Source: Mayfieldus sp963740555
Lineage (GTDB): Bacteria; Actinomycetota; Thermoleophilia; Solirubrobacterales; 70-9
Reading direction: 5' to 3'
DNA length: 64,000 bases
Assembly (NCBI GenBank): GCA_963740555.1
Contig: CAVUES010000007.1
Location: 1 to 64,000 of the forward strand
The notes under the pieces are model-generated. The model ran no database searches and had not been told where the DNA came from. It saw nothing but the letters and a program-made list of their open reading frames with translations. This document shows, piece after piece, positions 7,905 to 17,117 of this stretch (positions are counted from its first letter, which is position 1; each line of letters opens with the position of its first letter). The position numbers and the translations under genes were made by a program.

Positions 7905-9467
7905 GTGAAGCGGATTGACTCCCGCATCGCCGGGCTGACGGTCGTCGCGCTCAGCTTCGGCGCCCTGATCGCCTACGGGTTGACGAGGAACGCAGGCGCC
8001 CAAGGCGCCGACGGCTCGAGCACGACGCCGGTGGTCGAGGTCGTCTTCGACGAGCTTCCGACGGCGACCCTGATGAACCCCTCCGGGACGCGGATCGACT
8101 CGAAGCGCTTCCCCGGCTTCGCCAGCCTTGCCGCTCACTCGACCTGGTACCGCGACAACACAACGGTCGCCGACTTCACCGGCCGGGCGGTGCCGGCGAT
8201 CGAAACCGGCATCGACCCCGGCTACACCACCCTGCCGACCTACTCGCAGCAGCCGAACAGCATCTTCACCCTGCTCGGGGGCAAGTACAGGTTCAACGTC
8301 AGCGAGCCGGTCACCAACGTCTGCCCGCCGTCGCTGTGCAGTCGCGGCGGCAAACGACGACGGGGTGGGGGCGGGCCCACGAGCCCGGACCAGCATTCCC
8401 GCTCCGCCGCAGCCAAGCCCTTGACCGGCGGCGACTTCGCACAGGACCAGTTCGTGCCGCCGAAGCCAGGTGAGTTCCAGCACTGGATCAAGAAGATCTC
8501 GCCCGGCGCGCGCAGCTTCAACTTCATCCACTTCGAGGTGCCCCACGAGCCGTTCCATTTCCTTCCCGACGGCCGCTCCTACAACTACACCCCGATCTCA
8601 GACGTGGCCAGCTCCGACGCGCAGAAATGGGCCGGCGGAATCGGCGGCGCGGCGACCACCTGGCAGCGCCACTACATCCAGACCGGCTACGCGGACACGC
8701 TCATCAAGCAGACGATTGCGCGCCTCAAGAAGGTGGGCATATGGAAGAAGGCCCTGGTGATCGTCACCGCCGACCACGGCATCAGCTTCGATCCCAAGAC
8801 CTACCGCCGGATCGCCCTCCCGGACAACTTCGGCGGTATCGCCAACCCGCCACTGTTCATCAAGTACCCCGGACAGAGCAAGGGGACGATCTCGGACGTC
8901 CACAGCCGGACGATCGACATCGTGCCGACCACGGCGCAGGTGCTGGGTATAGAGCTCCCCTACCAGACGCAGGGAGTGCCGATCTCAGACGATGGCCTGG
9001 AAGGCCCGATCACGATCTCCAATGGGTTAAAGAACGATGTCTCGGGCCCCCTTTCGGAGATGGTGGCCGAGCGCGACGTCGTGCTGAGCCGGGCGGCACA
9101 GCAGCTGGGAGCGCACACCGGCCTCTTCCAGCTCGGTCCGGCCCCCCAACTGCTCGGAAGGCGGGCGGCGGGCTCGCGGAGGGGCTCGGCGAGGATCGAC
9201 AGCGGCCTCAGGCTGGCGAACGTTCGGCTGGGCGGCGGCGCCAAGGTTCCCGCGTTCATCGACGGCACCATCGGCGGCGGGGCGGCCGGGAAGGTGGTCG
9301 CGATTGGCGTCAATGGGCGGATCGTCGCCACCTGCCGCGCCTTCCGATTCGGGGGTAGGACCAGATGGGGCGCTGTGGTGCCTCCCGCCAGCCTGCACAG
9401 GGGCAGCAACTCGGTTGGCGTCTACCTTGCGCGGGCGAACCGCCTCGTTCGCGTCGGAGGCAGCTAG
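7905..9467 (+). CDS. secreted sulfatase-fold (alkaline phosphatase superfamily) protein
   Basis: A 520-residue protein with an N-terminal signal or anchor helix (about residues 9-26). VVEVVFDELPTATLM supplies the first metal-binding Asp. The nucleophile region DFTGRAVPAIETG has Thr instead of the C-x-P-x-R of formylglycine sulfatases. VTADHGISFD supplies the second metal cluster. It therefore resembles phosphoglycerol- or phosphoethanolamine-transferase-like members more than true sulfatases. A basic, Gly-rich low-complexity insert follows the Cys pair near residue 140. The start is GTG. The substrate is unknown. Confidence 0.72.
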   Translation: MKRIDSRIAGLTVVALSFGALIAYGLTRNAGAQGADGSSTTPVVEVVFDELPTATLMNPSGTRIDSKRFPGFASLAAHSTWYRDNTTVADFTGRAVPAIETGIDPGYTTLPTYSQQPNSIFTLLGGKYRFNVSEPVTNVCPPSLCSRGGKRRRGGGGPTSPDQHSRSAAAKPLTGGDFAQDQFVPPKPGEFQHWIKKISPGARSFNFIHFEVPHEPFHFLPDGRSYNYTPISDVASSDAQKWAGGIGGAATTWQRHYIQTGYADTLIKQTIARLKKVGIWKKALVIVTADHGISFDPKTYRRIALPDNFGGIANPPLFIKYPGQSKGTISDVHSRTIDIVPTTAQVLGIELPYQTQGVPISDDGLEGPITISNGLKNDVSGPLSEMVAERDVVLSRAAQQLGAHTGLFQLGPAPQLLGRRAAGSRRGSARIDSGLRLANVRLGGGAKVPAFIDGTIGGGAAGKVVAIGVNGRIVATCRAFRFGGRTRWGAVVPPASLHRGSNSVGVYLARANRLVRVGGS

Positions 9468-9501
9468 CTGGTCGTTTTTCCCGCGTCAAGCGGGACCCCT
9501 C

Positions 9502-9900
9502 TCAAGCGCCGGGCGCCTTGACGTCGGTCTCTGGACGCTCGGTATTTGCCAGCGGCTCGAGTAGGAAGAACTCGACCGCGTAGTCGGGGTCGATGTGGTT
9601 GTCGCTGAAGAACGCCTCGACCGTGCGATCAGTCAGCCTCTCCACGAGCTGGACCAGATCGTTGCGCATCAACCGTTGGTAGTTGCGCCGCGTGTGAAGG
9701 ACGTGCTCTTGCTCGCCCATCCCGACCAGGCTGCGCTCCCCCCGGGTCAGCGTGTCCGCGAGAACGATCGCGACGGTGCCCTTGCTTATGACCGTGCGGG
9801 CCTTGGTCGGCCCGCGGCCGGTGTATTCGTGAAACAGCTGAACCGTCCCGCGCGAGATGTCCGCGGCAACCGAGCCGTCATGGACGTGAGTGTCGGGCAT
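9502..9900 (-). CDS. DUF2294 family protein
   Basis: About 132 residues matching the DUF2294 pattern: TGRGPTKARTVISKGTVAIVLADTLTRGERSLV, then R-x2-Y-Q-R-L-M-R and LTDRTVEAFFSDNHIDPDYAVEFFLLEP. The family is small and cytoplasmic with unproven function. I choose the ATG at 9900 over an in-frame upstream start at 9936 because GAAGGG sits at good Shine-Dalgarno distance. It stands alone. Confidence 0.75.
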   Translation of the reverse strand: MPDTHVHDGSVAADISRGTVQLFHEYTGRGPTKARTVISKGTVAIVLADTLTRGERSLVGMGEQEHVLHTRRNYQRLMRNDLVQLVERLTDRTVEAFFSDNHIDPDYAVEFFLLEPLANTERPETDVKAPGA

Positions 9901-10289
9901 TAAGAGCCCTTCTCGTCCTCTCTGGGGTGAAGCCACGCGAGAGGCAGAGAGGGCGCTGAGAACCCGACGTGCGGCCTATCCAGGGTAGCGCGATACTGCT
10001 GAGGCGGACAGGGCTTCCCGAAACGTCTTCGGTGCGAGTCTGCGCAGTCGACCACCGCAAACTCCGGGGTTGCAAGCCTGGCAAGCCACACAAGCCCCGT
10101 CCAACCTGTTAGCAACATGCGTTGAGTGGTCTGAGGGCCGCCTGCCCGGACGCCTCCGAATCGCGTGAGAAACGGTCCGCCGGTCGCCTCGCTCGGACAC
10201 CCCCGACCCCTCCTCTGAATCGGACGATCGCGGTCACTGGCCGGCGATCTGGACTTGGACCCCGCGGGGTTTCGAGGAAGGAGTCAGAC
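9901..10289. other. intergenic region between divergent genes
   Basis: I see no gene here. It contains the leaders of the DUF2294 gene and the zinc-ribbon gene, the latter with AAGGAG at 10278-10283. No clear -35/-10 pair stands out. Confidence 0.4.
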
Positions 10290-10802
10290 ATGGATCTTCT
10301 CGCGTGTTCGCAATGCGACCATCGCTTCTACGCGCCAGGGCCGGGATCCCCCGATGACCCTTGTTGCCCGCAATGCGGAGGGGGCTTGATCTTGGCCCAG
10401 CATGGCATGAGCTCGATTCCCCTGGACGCTCGCTGGCTCGACCCCAGGGCTGGGCCCGCCGATCGAACGGAGGTCACGGTCGTGGAGCTGCGCCGTAAGC
10501 GCCAGCGTTGCGGCGCCGCCGACAAGCGGATCATCAGGGATCTGGCCGACTACTTCGCCGTCAGGGCCAACGGGCGATCGGTCGAGGTCTCGGTCAACCG
10601 TGGCGCTCCGACCGACGCGGCGCTCAGGGTGGCGGCGGTACTCGACGGAGTCGACATCGGTTGGGAGCGGCACTTCTACCTGCCGACGTCAGATAGCGAA
10701 GGCCCATCTCCCGATCCGCGAGGGCCAAGACCTCCTCGGCTGGGTCACCTCCGTCTCGTTGAGTCGGAGCGCAATGGCGTCCGATCCGAGTGGCCGGCGT
10801 GA
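10290..10802 (+). CDS. zinc-ribbon protein of unknown function
   Basis: A 170-residue protein. It begins with C-S-Q-C and, 16 residues on, C-P-Q-C-G-G-G, a four-Cys zinc ribbon. An alpha/beta region of about 80 residues and a Pro/Arg-rich tail follow. The start ATG at 10290 has AAGGAG seven bases upstream. Binding of nucleic acid or protein is the usual role of such ribbons. I do not recognise the second domain. Confidence 0.55.
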   Translation: MDLLACSQCDHRFYAPGPGSPDDPCCPQCGGGLILAQHGMSSIPLDARWLDPRAGPADRTEVTVVELRRKRQRCGAADKRIIRDLADYFAVRANGRSVEVSVNRGAPTDAALRVAAVLDGVDIGWERHFYLPTSDSEGPSPDPRGPRPPRLGHLRLVESERNGVRSEWPA

Positions 10803-10974
10803 CCGAATGCCTGCCCGCCCTGCCGATCAACCGGAAGAGGATGCGGCTCTATAGGCGGGATTGAGAGGCTTAATCGGGGTTTGATGGCCCAGTTACCCGA
10901 AAGTCATTAGTCGTACGTGACGCTTCTTGCATATTGGGCTTTAGAAGAAGCCCCTCTACGTCGACGCATGTTGA

Positions 10975-13239
10975 GTGCGAACGACATCGCCAAGGCACCC
11001 GGGTGCGCCCCCCGAATCCCGCCAGCGCGGGATTCCTCGCGTAGCGGCAACACTCATCGGATTGTCCTTGCTGGCCGCCGGGCTGACCCTGCCCGCCACC
11101 GCGTCGGCCACCCAGGTCTACGTCTCGGGCTCCGGAACGACCGGTAACGCGATCTCGCCCTTCTCGGTCGGCAGCAACGGCTCGCTGACCCCGATCAGCT
11201 GCGGATCGAACTGTGTCACCGGAACGGCGCCGATCGGCGTCGCGATGACCCCCAACGGTCAGTACCTCTATTCCTCCGCCTTCACTCCGAACAAGGTCTC
11301 GGCGTTCTCGGTCGCAGCGAATGGCTCGCTGACGCCGGTGACCTGCTCGGGGACCAACTGCAATACGGGGACGGGGCCCTACGGCATCGCGGTGACCCCC
11401 AACGGCCAATTCCTCTACACGGCGAACAACACCGGCAATACGGTCTCACCCTTCTCGATCGGGTCGGGCGGCGCGCTCACCCCAATCACCTGTTCCGGGA
11501 CCAACTGCAACACCGGCACCAAGCCTTACGGGGTCGCGGTGACGCCGAACGGCCACTACCTCTACACAGCGAACAACACATCCAACACCGTCTCGGCGTT
11601 CTCGATCGGCTCCAACGGCTCGCTGACCCCGATCACCTGCTCGGGCGGCAATTGCAATACCGGAACCAACCCGGAGGGAATCGCGGTTAGCCCCAACGGC
11701 CAGTATCTGTATACGGCGAATCGCGGCAGCACGACAGGCGCCATATCGGTGTTCTCGATCGGCGCCAACGGCTCGCTGACCCCCGTGACCTGCGGCTCGG
11801 GCTGCAACTGGGGGGTGGCCGGCGCCTTCTCGCTCGCGATCAGCTCCAACGGTGCGTACCTGTACTCGACGATCCGCAACGCGACCGCCAAGGTGGCCAC
11901 ATTCTCGATCAACTCGAACGGCACCCTCAGCGCGGTCACCTGCTCGGGAACCAACTGCAACGTTGGGGGCACTCCAGGCGGCGTCGCGGTGAGCCCCAAC
12001 AACCAATTCGCCTATGCATCGAGCTTCACCGCCAACAACGTCTCGCCGTACTCCATCGGCGGCACGGGCGCGCTGACCCCAATCACCTGCACGTCGCCGA
12101 ACTGCAACACCGCGGCTGGCCCCGACTTCCAATCCGTCGTTGTCAGCCCCGACCAGGCCCCGACCGCGGCGTTCAGCGCCACGGCCGCGCGCCCCGGCCA
12201 GGTCTCGAGCTTCAACGGCTCTGCTTCAACTGCTTCGACCGGCCAGACGGTGGCCCGCTACGACTGGAACTTTGGCGACGGGCAGTCCGCCCCCAACGCC
12301 GGCGCGACGCCCGCCCATACATACAGCGCCGAGGGCAACTACACGGTCACCCTGACCGTGACCGACAATGCTGGATGTTCGACGACGCAGACCTTCACCG
12401 GGCAGACGGTCTCCTGCAACGGGTCGTCGGCGGCCACGACGACTCACACCGTCTCGGTCGATGGCACCCCGCCCAACACGATCATCGACTCCGCCGCCCA
12501 CGGCACCACCGCGGACTCGGCCCCGAGCTTCGACTTCCACTCCACCGAGGCCGGCTCGAGCTTCGAGTGCTCGATCGACACAGGCACGGCGAACTTCGGC
12601 CCCTGCTCCGGACCCGGCGCCAGCCACACAACCTCTGCGCTCTCCGACGGCATCCACACCTTCCGGGTGCAGGCCACCGACGCACAGGGAAACACCGACC
12701 CCTCGCCGGCGACCGAGACCTTCACCGTCGACACTGTGGTCCCGGATCCCCGTTGCCCGGAGGTTCACGTTTCGCTTGCGAACTACACCCCGACGGACGT
12801 CGGTACGGCACAAACCGTCGCCGGCAACCTCGGGCCAACGGCGCCAGGGATCAGGGCGAGGATCTCGATCGCCGAGCCGTCAACGCTTCAGATCGCCGCC
12901 ACACTTGGCTGGCGTCGCCGAGGGCGGTGGACAACGGTCGATCTCGGAGCGAGCAACGTTGCGAACGCCGGGACACGGGTCCTCCGCCTTGCCCTTCCTG
13001 CTTCGCTGGTAGACAACCTGCCGCGGGGCACGCGGGTGACGCTGAAGCTCACTGTTGCCGCCTTGCCCGACGCGTCGCCTGGCTGCATGGACCCCGCGGT
13101 CCAACACCTCGCGCTCAGGACAAAGGTGATCCGAGTGCTCGCCCCAATGGCCCGGATGAGGATCCTCCCCACAGGAAGGCCGCGGCTACGCGCGCACCTC
13201 GGTGGGCGGCCGACCGAGACACGCCGCGGCCGCCCCTAG
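10975..13239 (+). CDS. secreted beta-propeller protein with PKD and Ig-like domains
   Basis: A 754-residue exported protein. The signal peptide LSLLAAGLTLPATASA probably ends near residue 49. Eight units of about 45-48 residues follow to about residue 385. Each carries Gly-Ser-Leu-Thr-Pro, a Cys-x4-Cys pair and V-A-V-T-P-N-G-Q-Y-L-Y, the lactonase/YVTN-type propeller blade. A PKD domain (about 394-500, DWNFGDGQSAPNAG) and an Ig-like domain with a Cys pair come next. A basic tail ends the protein. It is likely a surface binding protein. The start is the GTG at 10975, without a good ribosome site. Confidence 0.75.
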   Translation: MRTTSPRHPGAPPESRQRGIPRVAATLIGLSLLAAGLTLPATASATQVYVSGSGTTGNAISPFSVGSNGSLTPISCGSNCVTGTAPIGVAMTPNGQYLYSSAFTPNKVSAFSVAANGSLTPVTCSGTNCNTGTGPYGIAVTPNGQFLYTANNTGNTVSPFSIGSGGALTPITCSGTNCNTGTKPYGVAVTPNGHYLYTANNTSNTVSAFSIGSNGSLTPITCSGGNCNTGTNPEGIAVSPNGQYLYTANRGSTTGAISVFSIGANGSLTPVTCGSGCNWGVAGAFSLAISSNGAYLYSTIRNATAKVATFSINSNGTLSAVTCSGTNCNVGGTPGGVAVSPNNQFAYASSFTANNVSPYSIGGTGALTPITCTSPNCNTAAGPDFQSVVVSPDQAPTAAFSATAARPGQVSSFNGSASTASTGQTVARYDWNFGDGQSAPNAGATPAHTYSAEGNYTVTLTVTDNAGCSTTQTFTGQTVSCNGSSAATTTHTVSVDGTPPNTIIDSAAHGTTADSAPSFDFHSTEAGSSFECSIDTGTANFGPCSGPGASHTTSALSDGIHTFRVQATDAQGNTDPSPATETFTVDTVVPDPRCPEVHVSLANYTPTDVGTAQTVAGNLGPTAPGIRARISIAEPSTLQIAATLGWRRRGRWTTVDLGASNVANAGTRVLRLALPASLVDNLPRGTRVTLKLTVAALPDASPGCMDPAVQHLALRTKVIRVLAPMARMRILPTGRPRLRAHLGGRPTETRRGRP

Positions 13240-13650
13240 GCGGCTTCGGAGTAGGCCGGCTCCGCGTCGGCGAACACCGCTTCCTCTTCCTGCTCGACGG
13301 CCGCCGCCGGCTCCAGCACGGTGAGGGCGACGCCAATCGCGGCGACCAGTAAGCCGGCCCCGATAAAGAACGCGAGGTGGTAGCCGCTGGTCAGCGCCGA
13401 GGCCGGCGAGTGGCCGCTGGCGAGCAGGCCGTCGGTGCGCGTCGTGGAGAGCGTGGCCAGCACCGCGAGCCCGATCGCGCCGCCGACCTGCAGCGTGGTG
13501 TTGACGAGACCGGAGGCAAGCCCCGAGTCTTCGCGCGTGGCACCGGACATCGCCAGAGTCATCAACGACGGGAAGGCCAGGCCGGCGCCGGTGCCGAGCA
13601 GGAGCATCACCGGCAGCACGTCGGTCAGGTAGCTGCCGCAAGGCAGAGAC
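13236..13650 (-). pseudogene. C-terminal fragment of a DHA2-type MFS exporter
   Basis: The frame encodes only the last third of a 14-helix drug exporter: GSYLTDVLPVMLLLGTGAGL, then GLASGLVNTTLQVGGAIGLAVLATL and an acidic tail. Upstream the frame closes at about 13675 after unrelated residues, so helices 1-10 are missing. A full member would need about 480 residues and this has about 130. I read it as the stump left by a deletion. Confidence 0.75.
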
Positions 13651-13736
13651 CGCGGCCGCTCGACGCTAACGGCCCGCTAGTCTCGTCGCCAACCGACGGA
13701 CGAGGAGGCGACTAGCCACAGCTCACGGCTGCCTGG

Positions 13737-14753
13737 CTATTCGGGCAGTGGCGTGGCGGACCGGATCCTCAAGGTCCTGGTGAAGACAGAGTTCAGCGGG
13801 TCGGGGTGGACCGATCGCGCGTGCCGCAAGGGCGGGACGCCAAACACCGACTCGAGCTCCCGCAGGGTTGCGTACTGATCCATCGCCGTCGTGATGCGGG
13901 CGCCGCGACGCACCTCGGGCCCGACCACGATCGCCGGCACGTGCCCGCCGCCCAGTGTCCCGCCCAGCCCGTGATTGCTCCGCCCCTCGTCCCAGAGGAT
14001 GAACAGAGCCCCATGCGGGCCCAAGCCGCGTAGCAACGGCGGCACGAGCTTGGCCATGAAGCGATCACCGGCCCCGACGCCGCAGTGGTGCGTGTCCTGA
14101 CATAGGCTCGGCGTGATCCATGAGAAATCGGGGAGGTTGCCCGCTTGCAGGTCCGTTGAGAGATTCGAAAGCGGTACCAGATTCGAGCAGCTGCCCGGGC
14201 GACCGGCCACCCGCCTCAGGTAGGCGAAAGGGTTCAGCGGCTTGACGTAGCCGGCGGCGCGACTTTCGAGGTAGCAGCTGTTCGGTACCCCGGCGACGTA
14301 GCTCTTCCAGGAGATCCCGGCTGAGCCAAGCTGGGTGAGGAGATTGGGGCCGCCGAAGCTGCAACCCGTGCAGTCGTGACGGACTCCAAACGTCGAGCCG
14401 GCGCTGAGCGCAAGGTAGTTGGGCAGCGATGGATGGGTGACTCCGTAGTAGCGGGTGGCCAGCGCATAGCGGCGCGCGAGCGAGTTCAGATATGGGGCCG
14501 CCGGGTTGCCGATCACCTGGCCGTATTCCTTGTTCTCGAGCACGATCACGGCAACGTGCGATCGCTCCGAAGCCGGCACGGTCGAGGCCAAGGGGACCGA
14601 GAGTCCGCCGACGGTCACGGTCGACGTTGCCGGTTCCTCGCTCTCGGCCACGTCGGCGGCAAGCCAGGCCGCGGCCGCCACGGCCAGCCCAATCGTCAGG
14701 ACCGCCCGAAGGCTCGGTGTCGAGAGAGACATGCCCGCGAGATTGAGCCACAC
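13737..14753 (-). CDS. secreted phosphoesterase (acid phosphatase / phospholipase C-like)
   Basis: A 338-residue exported enzyme of the phosphoesterase family that includes AcpA and phospholipase C. After a signal helix (about residues 14-34), HVAVIVLENKEYGQVIGNP is the typical metal-binding opening, followed by GVTHPSLPNYLALSAG with the family nucleophile region, then DTHHCGVGAGDRFM and FILWDEGRSNHGLGGTLGGGHVP. Six Cys fit an extracytoplasmic disulfide-bonded protein. The frame opens at GTG 14753; ATG at 14732 is an equally good start. Confidence 0.8.
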   Translation of the reverse strand: MWLNLAGMSLSTPSLRAVLTIGLAVAAAAWLAADVAESEEPATSTVTVGGLSVPLASTVPASERSHVAVIVLENKEYGQVIGNPAAPYLNSLARRYALATRYYGVTHPSLPNYLALSAGSTFGVRHDCTGCSFGGPNLLTQLGSAGISWKSYVAGVPNSCYLESRAAGYVKPLNPFAYLRRVAGRPGSCSNLVPLSNLSTDLQAGNLPDFSWITPSLCQDTHHCGVGAGDRFMAKLVPPLLRGLGPHGALFILWDEGRSNHGLGGTLGGGHVPAIVVGPEVRRGARITTAMDQYATLRELESVFGVPPLRHARSVHPDPLNSVFTRTLRIRSATPLPE

Positions 14754-14829
14754 GGATGAGACCGCGATGATGTTTGCCTCAACGGGAGCTAAAAATCAGC
14801 GACGGCGAACGCTGTCGGCGAGCCGGCGA

Positions 14830-15651
14830 CTAGCCGATGAAGTAGAACGGGTTCGGCAGCTTGAAGCCGCGATCCGCGTGGCCGCCGCGCAGGTCGCTTT
14901 CCTGATCGCCGACGTTGGCGACGATGTCGAAGCCCTGCTGCTCGATCTTCGCCCGCTCGCCGCTCTTGTAGGGGATCGCCGATCCGCCGATCGTCGGGTT
15001 GAGGATCAATCCGTCCCAGCTCTGGTAGCCGGCGCTGTGCAGGTTCGCCTCGGTCTGGGTGCGAACGAGGGGGATGCTGGCCGGGCGCCCGGTGATGAAG
15101 AAGACCGCGACCCCGTGGGACTTCGCGAAGTCGTAAAGGTCGAGGGTCGGCGCAAGGACCGGATCGTTTGCCCCCACGACCCCGATCGCGAGCTGGGCCG
15201 TGGTGTTGGTGAAGTTGGTGGTCGCGAGGTTGGAGTAGTTGGAGAGCGAGGTCTCGTCGATGTCGAGGACCAGTGCCGTACGCTCGCATCCACGGTGGAA
15301 GGCCCGGATCGTTCCCCGCGGGCAGTGCCGGCCGCCGAAGAACAGGCGGGCCCCGAGGAAGTTCTTGGCCTTCCCGTCGACCGCCGCGAAGTCCCGCATG
15401 TAGCTCCCGGAGTCGTGGTAGGTCTTCAGCGCGGGGGCGTAGTCGCCGGCGCCGACCGTTCCGCTGGCCCCGACGAGCGGCAACCCCTCGCCGCTGGGGT
15501 GGATCCCCGAGATCGGCGTTCCGTCGCTGATCGCGGTGAGGTGGATGTCGTCTGAGCCGCCGAAGTCGGCAAGCGCGATCGCCGCTGTCGCGACGACCGC
15601 GATCGTCAGCACCAACGCCAAGCGAAACAGAGACCCGACTCCCTTGCGCAC
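14830..15651 (-). CDS. secreted HAD-family acid phosphatase
   Basis: A 273-residue exported HAD phosphatase. A basic N-terminus and hydrophobic helix (about residues 6-25) form a signal or anchor. VLDIDETSLSNYSN is the D-x-D-x-T nucleophile motif and FFITGRP is motif II. ANVGDQESDLRGG holds the acidic metal site. The start GTG at 15651 has GGGAAG ten bases upstream, which is better than the longer open frame back to 15858. It follows the other phosphatase gene on the same strand, suggesting joint phosphate scavenging. Confidence 0.82.
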   Translation of the reverse strand: MRKGVGSLFRLALVLTIAVVATAAIALADFGGSDDIHLTAISDGTPISGIHPSGEGLPLVGASGTVGAGDYAPALKTYHDSGSYMRDFAAVDGKAKNFLGARLFFGGRHCPRGTIRAFHRGCERTALVLDIDETSLSNYSNLATTNFTNTTAQLAIGVVGANDPVLAPTLDLYDFAKSHGVAVFFITGRPASIPLVRTQTEANLHSAGYQSWDGLILNPTIGGSAIPYKSGERAKIEQQGFDIVANVGDQESDLRGGHADRGFKLPNPFYFIG

Positions 15652-15793
15652 GGCGGCAATCTTCCCATTCCGCGGCTTCGTTGTGTGACCGAACCCAGTA
15701 TTTGGGTTGCTGCCGTCCGCCGTAGTCGGTAGACCGTACGAGGGGGCGGCTAAAGGGAACCGCGCCGGTTGTCGAAGAGGAGAGGGATCACCG

Positions 15794-15991
15794 GTGACTG
15801 CACCTATCTCACAGAAGCTGCGCTGCATGTTCTCCGGACACGACTGGCGCACCGCCATCGGTCCGCGTGACGGCTACTTCGAGCGCTGCCGCCGCTGCTA
15901 CTCGACTCGCACCGTCGTCGAGGAGCCCGCGCAGCACACGCCCGCGCAGCACGCGCACGGCGTCTCGGCCTCTATCGACCGAGCAGCCTGA
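15794..15991 (+). CDS. small zinc-finger-like protein (DUF1660-like)
   Basis: A 65-residue protein. KLRCMFSGHDWR is followed 15 residues on by RCRRCYSTR. The pattern C-x4-G-H and C-x2-C resembles the small CxxxxGH...CxRC proteins called DUF1660. The GTG start at 15794 sits behind AGAGGAGAGGG. It is divergent from the HAD phosphatase. The role is unknown. Confidence 0.55.
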   Translation: MTAPISQKLRCMFSGHDWRTAIGPRDGYFERCRRCYSTRTVVEEPAQHTPAQHAHGVSASIDRAA

Positions 15992-16038
15992 CCAAGCCGC
16001 CGATTCGGCTGCCGATCGTCGATCGTTAGGCTGGGCCG

Positions 16039-16503
16039 GTGAGCGACCGGTCGTGGAACGTCTATCTCTCCGGTGAGATCCACTCCGATTGGCGTCAGCA
16101 GATCGCCACTGGGGTCGAGCAGGCAGGCCTGCCCGTGCAGGTGAGCGCGCCGGTCACCGACCACGGGGCATCGGACGACGCCGGGACCGGCACGCTGGGG
16201 GAGGAGTCGGAGGCGTTCTGGCGCGATCACAAGGGCGCCGGAGTGAACGCGATCCGCACCCAGACCTTGATCCGCAACGCCGACGTCGTCGTGGTGCGGT
16301 TCGGCGACAAGTACCGGCAGTGGAACGCCGCCTTCGACGCCGGCTTTGCGGCGGCGCTCGGAAAGCCGATCGTCACCATGCACGACGAGGACCTCGACCA
16401 CGCGCTGAAGGAGGTCGACCGCGGAGCGCTGGCCACCGCCCGCAGCGCCGAGCAGGTCGTCGACGTCCTGCGCTATGTGATCGAGGGCAAGCTGCCGGGA
16501 TAG
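16039..16503 (+). CDS. YtoQ-family protein
   Basis: A 154-residue protein matching the YtoQ family, which is distantly related to nucleoside 2-deoxyribosyltransferases. It opens WNVYLSGEIHSDWR and continues VTDHGASDDAG, IRTQTLIRNADVVVVRFGDKYRQWNAAFDAG and GKPIVTMH. The family's biochemical role is not established to my knowledge. The start is GTG. The next gene begins ten bases after its stop, so they probably form an operon. Confidence 0.8.
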   Translation: MSDRSWNVYLSGEIHSDWRQQIATGVEQAGLPVQVSAPVTDHGASDDAGTGTLGEESEAFWRDHKGAGVNAIRTQTLIRNADVVVVRFGDKYRQWNAAFDAGFAAALGKPIVTMHDEDLDHALKEVDRGALATARSAEQVVDVLRYVIEGKLPG

Positions 16504-16512
16504 GCTCGCGCC

Positions 16513-16983
16513 GTGTCCGAGTCGAACCGCGAGCTGATCCGTCGCCTCTACGACGGGCTCGGCAGTAAGGACGGGGACGCGATGGCCGCCTGTTACGCGA
16601 AGGACGCGAGCTTCCATGACCCCGCCTTCGGGGACCTGCACGGTCCCGAAGTCGGCGGGATGTGGCGGATGCTCGCCTCGCGCGCCGGCGACCTCGAGGT
16701 TGAGCTCCGCGAGCATGACGCCAACGACCGTGTCGGGGCAGCGCACTGGGTCGCCCACTACACGTTCACCCAGACCGGCCGCCCGGTCGTCAACGACATC
16801 CACGCGAGCTTCACCTTCGGCGACGGGCTGATCACCAATCACGTCGACGAGTTCAGCTACGGCCGCTGGGCCCGGCAGGCGCTGGGCCCGATGGGCTGGG
16901 CGATCACGGTCCTCCCGCCGCTGGGGGGGATGGTGCGCCGGCGCGCCCGCGCGAGCCTCGAGGAATTCCTGGCCAACAGCTAG
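16513..16983 (+). CDS. SnoaL-like (NTF2 fold) protein
   Basis: A 156-residue NTF2-fold protein. The N-terminal helix SNRELIRRLYDGLGSKDGDAMAACYAKDASFHDPAF is characteristic, followed by the curved sheet with HWVAHYTF and DIHASFTFGDGLI. Such folds serve as small hydrolases, isomerases or binding proteins, so no reaction can be assigned. The start is GTG. Confidence 0.75.
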   Translation: MSESNRELIRRLYDGLGSKDGDAMAACYAKDASFHDPAFGDLHGPEVGGMWRMLASRAGDLEVELREHDANDRVGAAHWVAHYTFTQTGRPVVNDIHASFTFGDGLITNHVDEFSYGRWARQALGPMGWAITVLPPLGGMVRRRARASLEEFLANS

Positions 16984-17117
16984 GCCCAGCGTCCTGCGCC
17001 CGTTAGGCTGGGCGCCTGCATGGATTGATGGCGCTCCGACACGCCGGACCTCCCTCGGCCAAGTAGCCGGCTGGCCGGCGTACCGGTCCTGTCCTCGACC
17101 AGTAGGAGCGCTTTTCC

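Noticed and set aside
9478..9494. Terminator hairpin TCCCGC/GCGGGA between convergent genes
   Set aside because: The T-run lies on the wrong side for the plus-strand gene and would be an A-run on the minus strand, with only a 6-bp stem.
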